Below are positions 57,989-64,000 of a stretch of DNA of 64,000 nucleotides, piece by piece. The notes under the pieces are model-generated. The model was given only the letters and a program-made list of their open reading frames with translations, was not told the DNA's origin and ran no database searches. The stretch covers positions 930,001 to 994,000 of the forward strand of contig NZ_NGJZ01000001.1 of assembly GCF_003987595.1 (NCBI RefSeq), given 5' to 3'. This DNA comes from Vagococcus entomophilus. GTDB lineage: Bacteria > Bacillota > Bacilli > Lactobacillales > Vagococcaceae. Every line of letters begins with the position of its first letter. The first letter of the stretch is position 1. Position numbers and translations under genes: made by a program.

Positions 57989-60103
57989 TTATTTTATTTT
58001 TATATTTTCTTGAAAGAGTTGTCTACTATATAAAGCAGGACGATTCGTATGCAGCCCCCTTGCATCCAAATACACTGTCACATAATACGTATCCGCCTTG
58101 GAATAGTCCAAGGAAAATTTCTGTGCACTTGTTGCGAGTACCTGCTCCCCTTTAAATCCGTCTTTATTTACCGTACTTTGAGTGATACGATAATACATTG
58201 GAATCACAGGTTCTACCTCAAATATTTCTTTGTCTGTTGTCCGCCAAAAACTATAAGACGATTCTGTTAGGTTTTCGCTTGATTTTGAGCTTTTTCCAAC
58301 AAGCGCAGTTTTCAAGCGTTGTTGCGACTCTTTTTTTCCAGTTGAAACATTCATCAAGCCATAAAATGGTTCAACAATATCAGGATGGAGAGATTGAACC
58401 ACTTGACGGACAACTAATCGAATTTTTTGCGTATACACTAGATTAAATCGATGATTCTCAACTACCTTATCCATTCTTATAATATCTGTATTTTTTAGTG
58501 GAACGAGCACACCTTCATCTAGTTGGTATCCTTTAATCCTATATCCTGGAATCACTGATGGCAATAATACAAATTGACTATCTTTGTAAACACGCTGTAC
58601 CTCCGTGCTTCTAATCTCCTTGCCAAACTCATCCTGATAGTTTTTGGTAATTAATACAAAAGGCATTAGATCCTTTAACTTTACATGTGTCGTTTCACTA
58701 ACATTGTTGGCACGGTCTACAGCTACCGCATGGAGATAACGATGATTGCTTGTACCGTTCAACCCCTCTAAAAAAGAATATTTGATACTATCTGGATTAA
58801 CTGATAATTGAATATTGGTTACTTCTCCGTATTCGTTTCTTTCAATTGGTACACTAGATACAGGGGAATCGTCCACTTTGTAAATATACCCTTGGATATC
58901 ACTCTTGATCTCTTCTTCGACTCGATCAGATCTAAGTATTCCCCTATCTTTTGTATCCGCCTCCACAAACCATTGATAACGCTTCCCAGTATCATTCGCC
59001 TCAATTCTTGCTCGAAAGTTATCTTGGTCGCCTGTCATATAAGTAATCTTTGGTTTATCAGGTCGCACTGTATCTTTCACTGTATAATCATCCGCTTTTG
59101 AATCCATGGTTACTTGCGCCAAATTATATAGAGTATTAGCCAATATCTTTCTCTCGTCAACGGTTGAAGCCCCATTACTATGACCTGTCTGAATCATTCC
59201 TAAATTTTTGTTTGTAGCTAAGTAAAAGTTTGATGTCATGTTTTGCTCATTTGTAAAAATACTACCCCAAGTAATACTAGAGGTCTCGTATTCTAACCAA
59301 ATCGTCCCTCCTCTGCTTGGATCAAAAAGCTGCCCAAAAGAATGACTAATGGGCGTTGTAAGCACTACGGAGTTGGCTAGCTCAAACGGATATTTCATCA
59401 TGTACCCATCATTTTTGACCTTTACCCTCGTAGAGCCTGTTGCAGTAGTACTAAGCGTAAAACCCAATTGAGCAGCAAAACGATTAAAATAATTATGGTA
59501 AGCACCATTTGATTGTCTTTGTCCAGTAATCGTATCATGTCCAAACAAAACCCCACGTCCACTATTTATAAAGTATTGCAATTCATCTGCACTTCTTTGC
59601 ACTAAATCTCTATTGGCATTCCAATCCCACGAACCAAACATAATCACATCATACATGTAATCATTGTTGTTTTTTAAATATCTCACTGGATCTGAATTAA
59701 AATTCCCTAAAGACACAGCCGTAACCTGAATTAAATTATTGCCATAACGATCCTTCAAGCCTAATCCATCCATCCAAGTTTTTAATGTATTAGACCGTGC
59801 AACATCAGGAAAAACATTTAAAACCTTAATTGCTTGCCCGTACTTTGTCGATTTTGCCTCCCAGTGATTGCCATCTTCAGATTGATATAGTGTATATCCT
59901 CCTCCTGCCATATTAGGAATTGTATCCCATTCTAACTTTGCAAAACTTTTTTTAGCCGTTTTATCCCATTGATTTTGGACTTTCAAACGAAAATCTTGCT
60001 CTCTAATCACACTACTTGCTTGTGCGTAAGCTCCTCCAATGCAAAAAAAAGATAATATCGCTATTAAAAACATTCTTTTTTTGAAAAAAATTTTAAAAAT
60101 CAT
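57989..60103 (-). CDS. Large secreted protein of unknown function (704 aa, DUF5057-like)
   Basis: Signal peptide MFLIAILSFFCIGGAYAQA, no LPXTG or membrane anchor. N-terminal part has a fibronectin-like segment (KSFAKLEWDTIPNMAGGGYTLYQSEDG), then a Rossmann-like region (KVLNVFPDVARSNTLKTWMDGLG ... DVIMFGSWDWNANRDL ... GRGVLFGHDTITGQ) resembling DUF5057, and Ig-like stretches with DRANNVSETTHVKLKD. The segment FVLITKNYQDEFGKEIRSTE resembles a MucBP-type repeat. The C-terminus is not recognised. SD AAAGGAGAA. Single gene; possibly a surface-shed structural or polysaccharide-interacting protein. The DUF5057 match is from memory. Confidence 0.7.
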   Translation of the reverse strand: MIFKIFFKKRMFLIAILSFFCIGGAYAQASSVIREQDFRLKVQNQWDKTAKKSFAKLEWDTIPNMAGGGYTLYQSEDGNHWEAKSTKYGQAIKVLNVFPDVARSNTLKTWMDGLGLKDRYGNNLIQVTAVSLGNFNSDPVRYLKNNNDYMYDVIMFGSWDWNANRDLVQRSADELQYFINSGRGVLFGHDTITGQRQSNGAYHNYFNRFAAQLGFTLSTTATGSTRVKVKNDGYMMKYPFELANSVVLTTPISHSFGQLFDPSRGGTIWLEYETSSITWGSIFTNEQNMTSNFYLATNKNLGMIQTGHSNGASTVDERKILANTLYNLAQVTMDSKADDYTVKDTVRPDKPKITYMTGDQDNFRARIEANDTGKRYQWFVEADTKDRGILRSDRVEEEIKSDIQGYIYKVDDSPVSSVPIERNEYGEVTNIQLSVNPDSIKYSFLEGLNGTSNHRYLHAVAVDRANNVSETTHVKLKDLMPFVLITKNYQDEFGKEIRSTEVQRVYKDSQFVLLPSVIPGYRIKGYQLDEGVLVPLKNTDIIRMDKVVENHRFNLVYTQKIRLVVRQVVQSLHPDIVEPFYGLMNVSTGKKESQQRLKTALVGKSSKSSENLTESSYSFWRTTDKEIFEVEPVIPMYYRITQSTVNKDGFKGEQVLATSAQKFSLDYSKADTYYVTVYLDARGLHTNRPALYSRQLFQENIKIK

Positions 60104-60230
60104 TTTTTTCTCCTTTGTTCTCCACTAAATTTTATATTTATCAAAATATGTTCCTTTTTTATTTACACTGATTATTTTACATTAAAAGAACTTTTTAGTA
60201 AATGCTTTTTTATTAATCCATTAAAAAAGC

Positions 60231-60265
60231 ACAAAAAAACTTGCACCCTTTTGGACACAAGCTTT
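60231..60265 (-). terminator. Terminator after the glucosaminidase gene
   Basis: On the minus strand CTTGTGTCC pairs with GGGTGCAAG (some G-U), followed by TTTTTTTG. Confidence 0.7.
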
Positions 60266-60286
60266 TTCCTTGGAATTCTATTTACT

Positions 60287-61294
60287 TTATCCTGCCGATT
60301 TAGAAGGATACATTTTCAATAATTGGACTTTATCAGAGGTTCTTACTGACTTCGCATCCGCAGGTTGTGGGGTAATTTTTTGACTTGATGAGTTGCTGTT
60401 ACTCTCTTGATTTCCCCCCGCTTTTAGTTGATCGTAGTTTGTTAGATGATAGACCTCAATCAATTGATCTAATTTTTCATTGTATTTTGTATCCGTAGCG
60501 TATTTTCCAGTCAATGCTTTCGTAGCTTCATGATAACTAGTCGTTTGTGATTTCCAAACTCCATGGTAAAAATCACTATTCCCACTCAAACCTTTTTTCA
60601 GAAGCTGCGCGTAATCCTCTAAAGATTCTTTATAGGAAGGATATTTTCTAAAAGCAGAATCAATCGTATAAAGTTTGCCACTGCCATCATCTTCTTGCGT
60701 TTTCATCGTCACCGATGTACCTTTATATTCTCCTTTGATTCCAAATAAATTAAAATTTGGTGTTGCAGCTAAGCCACTGTTTCCAGACCCAGATTCAAGA
60801 ATTGCCTGGGCAATCATGACAGAGGCATACAAATCATTATCATGTGCAATTTGACGGGCCTCATCGCCAATCTTTTGAATAAATTCGTCTGTTGATTGAT
60901 TATAACTAAACTTAGTGCTTGTTGACGGAACAACGGTTGTTTGCTCTAAAGCAGGTTTGCTAGTCCAGCTAGCCGGTTTTTCTTCTACTTTAGGAATTGT
61001 TGTTTGTGTAGCTGTGCTACTTTTGTGGTCTTCACTTTTTTCCGCAGTACTATTTGTTTGCTTTTGCTCAGTTGTTGAGGTTGTCTCCTGAGTGGTTGAG
61101 CCAGTCGTACTACTCTCACTCGTTGTTGCACTCGTTGAGGTTGAACTACTCTCACTGGTTGTATCTGATGTATTCGTTGTTGTTTCACTTGTTTGATCCG
61201 TTGTAGTACTTTCTGCAAAGTAAGTGGCTGGAGCCAATACAATGCTTGATAAAGTACAGATGGTTACGAGTGTAATGAACTTCTGAAACTTCAC
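60287..61294 (-). CDS. Exported N-acetylglucosaminidase, GH73 (AtlA-like, without LysM)
   Basis: Peptidoglycan hydrolase. Signal peptide followed by a Ser/Thr-rich linker (about 25-95, dominated by S and T) and a proline/threonine segment; then the GH73 domain: TDEFIQKIGDEARQIAHDNDLYASVMIAQAILESGSGNSGLA (catalytic Glu in AILESGSG), FNLFGIKGEY, RKYPSYKESLEDYAQLL, YHGVWKSQT and KYATDTKYNEKL. Homologous to enterococcal AtlA but it ends after the catalytic domain, with no LysM repeats. The start is GTG at 61294: AAGGGAG lies 8 bases upstream and the signal peptide begins there. Confidence 0.88.
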   Translation of the reverse strand: MKFQKFITLVTICTLSSIVLAPATYFAESTTTDQTSETTTNTSDTTSESSSTSTSATTSESSTTGSTTQETTSTTEQKQTNSTAEKSEDHKSSTATQTTIPKVEEKPASWTSKPALEQTTVVPSTSTKFSYNQSTDEFIQKIGDEARQIAHDNDLYASVMIAQAILESGSGNSGLAATPNFNLFGIKGEYKGTSVTMKTQEDDGSGKLYTIDSAFRKYPSYKESLEDYAQLLKKGLSGNSDFYHGVWKSQTTSYHEATKALTGKYATDTKYNEKLDQLIEVYHLTNYDQLKAGGNQESNSNSSSQKITPQPADAKSVRTSDKVQLLKMYPSKSAG

Positions 61295-61513
61295 AAAATA
61301 ACTCCCTTTCCCTTTAAAACTTTTTCTTAATGTCACTTTTTATTATACCTCTACACACCTAAAAAAACACTAAAAATACTAAAATTTTATAAAGTTTTTT
61401 AAGCTCGTTTCGACTTTTCAAAAATAATTCTGCAAACTCTGCACAATAGCTCCTAGCATCATTTGAAAATGATTTGGCCATACTACTATCTTGGTATAAA
61501 AACCAGCAAATAC

Positions 61514-62269
61514 TCATTCTTTCTCCATCTGATCTTCCTTATAAAAATCCTCAGGAAATCTTTTTCTTAAATAATACACCATGTAAAAATCTGCAGAAGC
61601 ACTGGTAAGAATAAATCCACCTAAAATGCAGAATAATTGCATAAACACATTCGCAAAATCTAAATACCTACTGTTTAAGTTTATGATGAAAACAATGAAC
61701 ATCACAACTGGAAGTGCCCCCATGGATAGTATATTATAAAGCTGAATCTTATTTTTTTTTGAATCATTTTCTCTATACAACTTAAATTTTAGCTTTAAAA
61801 ACATAAAAATAAACGAGCAGATTACAGTAATAATAGAAATAGAAAATAAAATATTCACGATAGACATCAATTGACTTATTTTATACGAGCGGAAAATTAT
61901 TTCCTTTTGTTCATGAATTAAAAGGCTAAAACCCATTATGACAAAAGTAATCCCTAATATCACAAAAGATTTAAAATAGTATTTTGCATGTTTCAAAACA
62001 TTAGTTCTATTTCCTTTTTTAAAATAAAGCAACGCGCCCTGAACCATGTAAATAAAGCTTACAAACAAAAATGCTAAATACAGAATAGGTTGCCCCTCAG
62101 TAAATACACCACTTAATACCACTACTATAAATATATTTAAAAGTAGTTGAATCCAAGGCCATAAAGTGTTAAGTATTATAAATGAACCGATGCTTCTCCC
62201 ATACTCTTTCATTTTGAACTCAATCATATAAAAATCTTCTTTGTCAAATTGATCAAATATATTTTTCAT
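61514..62269 (-). CDS. Polytopic membrane protein, paralogue of the protein at 63620 (possible immunity protein)
   Basis: 251 residues with about six hydrophobic helices. No family recognised. The C-terminal segment SASADFYMVYYLRKRFPEDFYKEDQMEKE is nearly identical to the end of the partial protein at 63620-64000, and the last transmembrane regions also align (ISQLMSIVNILF against ISQYYTGKQLVNIIN). SD GAGAGGAG before ATG. The toxin-C-terminus remnant next to it raises the possibility of immunity function; this is inference. Confidence 0.75.
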   Translation of the reverse strand: MKNIFDQFDKEDFYMIEFKMKEYGRSIGSFIILNTLWPWIQLLLNIFIVVVLSGVFTEGQPILYLAFLFVSFIYMVQGALLYFKKGNRTNVLKHAKYYFKSFVILGITFVIMGFSLLIHEQKEIIFRSYKISQLMSIVNILFSISIITVICSFIFMFLKLKFKLYRENDSKKNKIQLYNILSMGALPVVMFIVFIINLNSRYLDFANVFMQLFCILGGFILTSASADFYMVYYLRKRFPEDFYKEDQMEKE

Positions 62270-62333
62270 TTCTAGCTCCTCTCGATTTAACTATTAGCAT
62301 CTTGATTGCCCGTCTTGCGATAAATTGTCTTTT

Positions 62334-62441
62334 TTATTTAGTTATACTTACTCTTTCCATGGTACCTGATTTAAGGTCAACTTTAAGTCTTATTCCTGAA
62401 AAATCTGTCACAAATACATGATTAGTGTCATCCACACACAT
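62334..62441 (-). pseudogene. Short coding remnant (35 aa) downstream of the toxin remnant
   Basis: Reads MCVDDTNHVFVTDFSGIRLKVDLKSGTMERVSITK-stop, a beta-rich pattern like the end of a larger protein. No ribosome binding site; the frame is interrupted just upstream. It looks like the tail of a degraded toxin or immunity gene rather than a gene of its own. Confidence 0.45.
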
Positions 62442-62880
62442 AAAAAAACAATGGGGGAACAAATATATTTAGGATTATTTTTAGGAGGAGTATTCTTAAT
62501 TTGCCAAACAATCTCCCTATTTCTTTAAATTCACCCATTCTTTGTTGCATCATATCATACTGAAATCCTCCGTCTTTCCTTCCAAATAACGGATTAACTT
62601 CCCCAGCCCTGATAGTATTAGCTTTAGGTCGGGTAAACTCTCCTATAAATTCAGGCAGTTGAGGTGACGCAAATTTTCTTGTATTTGCAAAGGAGTTAGC
62701 CCTTTCACATCTTTGGCTTGCATCCCCACACACAATCCGATTTCTACACCATCATATTTTCTAACAACTTCGGTATCTTCTATAAGTTTTATTTCCTGAA
62801 CGCTGGTCATCTATATGATCAACTCCACTAACTTTCTCCACTACATTCATGTTTTTTATGGTGCTTTTTTCCGACGTGTT
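62428..62880 (-). pseudogene. Remnant of a polymorphic-toxin C-terminal region, with frameshifts
   Basis: Three reading-frame pieces join into one protein-like sequence: VVEKVSGVDHIDDQRSGNKTY, then KLIEDTEVVRKYDGVEIGLCVGMQAKDVKGLTPLQIQE, then KFASPQLPEFIGEFTRPKANTIRAGEVNPLFGRKDGGFQYDMMQQRMGEFKEIGRL. The second switch fits one lost A in an A run (GAAAATTTG). The pattern GLTPxQIQxKFALPxxP...GEVNPLFG...GGxQFDL is one I recognise from C-terminal domains of Gram-positive secreted toxins. The N-terminal secretion domain is absent. Best read as a decayed orphan toxin module. Confidence 0.6.
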
Positions 62881-62937
62881 TCATCATTTAATGACTATTG
62901 GACTATTTGTTTTCTATTTTTTTGCAATTTCATTACC

Positions 62938-63060
62938 CTAAACATAAAAATTAGTTACTCCCATCTGAGGAAAATAAGCATTCTTCGCCACATCTTTTAA
63001 TATTTCTTTTTTTCTGAAGCGTTCATATCTAAATTTCAAATTTCTTTTAGGATTTTTCAT
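62938..63060 (-). other. Short open frame upstream of the toxin remnant (40 codons), probably also decayed
   Basis: MKNPKRNLKFRYERFRKKEILKDVAKNAYFPQMGVTNFYV-stop, with in-frame continuation GNEIAKK-stop after the first TAG and open frame upstream (HKAVLENIL). Basic, helical, no clear SD. With the neighbouring remnant it suggests that 62.3-63.1 kb is one degraded coding stretch. The remainder to 63280 holds nothing I can identify. Confidence 0.35.
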
Positions 63061-63281
63061 TAGAATATTTTCTAATACAGCTTTATGTTGAAAAATTGGG
63101 TTATTTTATCTCCTGTAAAGTATCACAAAAATGACAAACGTACCGTTTATCCGCAAATTATACAATGGTTTCACTCTACTCTACTCCTATATAAACAGTA
63201 GGATTCAATTTTGAGTGTAAGAAGTTAATTATTGACTGTTATCTAGTAACCCGTACTCAAAAATGGGCTTCCACTTACCCC

Positions 63282-63317
63282 AAAAAAATAACATAGATTT
63301 TCCCATGTTATTTTTTG
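63282..63317. terminator. Bidirectional hairpin after the 73-aa membrane protein gene
   Basis: AAAAAATAACAT and ATGTTATTTTTT pair across about 10 bases; it overlaps the stop codon of the gene at 63308. Confidence 0.75.
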
Positions 63318-63529
63318 TTTAGGAGAAACGCTTTTATTTTATTTCGCACAATTTGTATGCACTCTAAAGTCATTACGAAAATACTAATTATCAATGCTGC
63401 AGCAAAGAAATATATTACAAATATGAAATTAAAAAAGAGTGAGTATAGAACATAAAATAAAATAATTATAGATATATACTTTGTTATTTTATCAATTTTC
63501 TTTCTCTTAAACCATTTTTCATCATCCAA
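63308..63529 (-). CDS. Small membrane protein of unknown function (73 aa)
   Basis: Basic N-terminus (WFKRKKIDKITKY), two hydrophobic helices (ISIIILFYVLYSLFFNFIFVIYF and FAAALIISIFVMTLECI) and a basic tail. The start is TTG with AGGGAG about 9 bases upstream. It lies between the toxin remnant and the paralogous membrane protein, and has its own terminator. It could be an immunity-type protein or a truncated piece of the larger paralogues. Confidence 0.55.
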   Translation of the reverse strand: MDDEKWFKRKKIDKITKYISIIILFYVLYSLFFNFIFVIYFFAAALIISIFVMTLECIQIVRNKIKAFLLNKK

Positions 63530-63619
63530 AAAAGTGCACTCCCTAATTAGCTTTTAACTATCTCATTAGCATGAACCAAAACCGAACAATCGGATTATCT
63601 GTAAATACCAGCCTTCACC

Positions 63620-64000
63620 TTATTCTTCCTCCATCTGATCTTCCTTGACAAAATCCTCGGGAAATCTTTTTCTTAAATAATACACCATGTAAAAATGTGC
63701 AGATAAACTAGTTGTCATATAACCAACCAGTACAGCTATAGAAACTAGGAAGAGACTTCCTATGCCAACGTTTGTTAGCATATTAAAAATGAATAATAAA
63801 TATGCCGCTACAGGAGTAATACCAATAACTACTGTATTAACAAATTGAATCCTTTTTTTCCTTGCAACATTATTTTTGTAATAACCTAATTTCAAACAAA
63901 CACTCATTATTATAAATGATAATGGAATAGTAAAAATCTGAACGAAAAATAAAGCATTAATAATGTTGACTAACTGCTTTCCTGTATAATACTGACTTAT
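63620..64000 (-). CDS. Polytopic membrane protein, C-terminal part (5' end outside window)
   Basis: The frame is open to the last base of the window, so the gene starts beyond it; the ATG at 63907 is internal. 127 visible residues with three to four hydrophobic helices and the ending LSAHFYMVYYLRKRFPEDFVKEDQMEEE, matching the paralogue at 61514-62269 almost residue for residue; the sequence upstream of the helices also aligns. No known family recognised. Confidence 0.75.
   Translation of the reverse strand: MSQYYTGKQLVNIINALFFVQIFTIPLSFIIMSVCLKLGYYKNNVARKKRIQFVNTVVIGITPVAAYLLFIFNMLTNVGIGSLFLVSIAVLVGYMTTSLSAHFYMVYYLRKRFPEDFVKEDQMEEE

Noticed and set aside
61000-61210. Minus-strand +1 frame of 85 codons in the Ser/Thr-rich linker of the glucosaminidase
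   Set aside because: A Gln/Arg/Val-rich shadow frame produced by the Ser/Thr codon repeats.
62428-62733. An intact 101-codon gene on the minus strand
   Set aside because: The conserved part continues upstream in other frames, the start has no ribosome binding site, and the C-terminal hydrophobic stretch looks like out-of-frame translation. Recorded as part of a toxin pseudogene instead.

Overview
The window reads as chromosomal DNA of a low-GC Gram-positive bacterium of the order Lactobacillales, closest in gene content and protein sequence to Enterococcaceae and their relatives. The signs are strong AGGAGG-type ribosome binding sites, CIRCE-controlled hrcA-grpE-dnaK-dnaJ, a mevalonate pathway (mvaS and both mvaE activities), many PTS operons with cre sites, and an AtlA-like autolysin. 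I cannot fix the genus. The mvaE activities are encoded by two separate genes, whereas E. faecalis MvaE is one fused protein, so this is not a standard enterococcal arrangement.

Left part (1-10.4 kb): the 3' end of a D-Ala-D-Ala ligase, two small unknown genes, TspO, a GNAT acetyltransferase, a zinc-binding lipoprotein behind a near-perfect Zur box, and a complete L-ascorbate operon (ulaG-ulaC-ulaA-ulaB-ulaD-ulaE-ulaF, minus strand) with a cre site and a divergent DeoR-type regulator.

10.4-23.5 kb: a beta-glucoside operon (PTS IIBCA plus two GH1 phospho-beta-glucosidases, one broken by a +1 frameshift) with a BglG/LicT-type antiterminator site overlapping a terminator. Next come an AEC-family carrier with a D-2-hydroxyacid dehydrogenase, a convergent CitA/CitB-type two-component system, a nitroreductase, and a second beta-glucoside-type PTS (IIBC only) cotranscribed with an exported phosphoglycerate-mutase-like phosphatase.

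23.5-34.9 kb: dnaJ, dnaK, grpE and hrcA with two CIRCE elements; HMG-CoA reductase and thiolase as separate adjacent genes, divergent from mvaS; and an Old Yellow Enzyme-type oxidoreductase divergent from an HxlR regulator.

34.9-48.6 kb is the most notable region: a ten-gene minus-strand operon. In transcription order it holds a GH3 beta-glucosidase, a 1,121-residue GH94 enzyme, two LplB/LplC-type permeases, a large solute-binding lipoprotein, a YesL-like membrane protein, a LacI regulator, a CE7-type esterase, an MsmX/UgpC ATPase and an endonuclease/exonuclease/phosphatase-fold enzyme. The GH94-GH3-binding protein-permease core matches the beta-1,2-glucooligosaccharide (sophorooligosaccharide) locus of Listeria innocua. 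An identical 14-bp palindrome occurs in the promoter region and again inside the GH94 gene. The esterase and the phosphodiesterase-fold enzyme suggest removal of substituents from natural beta-1,2-glucans; this is inference.

48.7-57 kb: the conserved translation/transcription operon rimP-nusA-ylxR-ylxQ-infB-rbfA-truB-ribF-hemW with a terminator-like hairpin in its leader. The right end (57-64 kb) has a metallophosphoesterase, a large secreted protein of unknown function, a Ser/Thr-rich exported glucosaminidase, and then a decayed area: remnants of a polymorphic-toxin C-terminus with frameshifts lying between two paralogous multi-pass membrane proteins (one cut by the window edge) and a small membrane protein.
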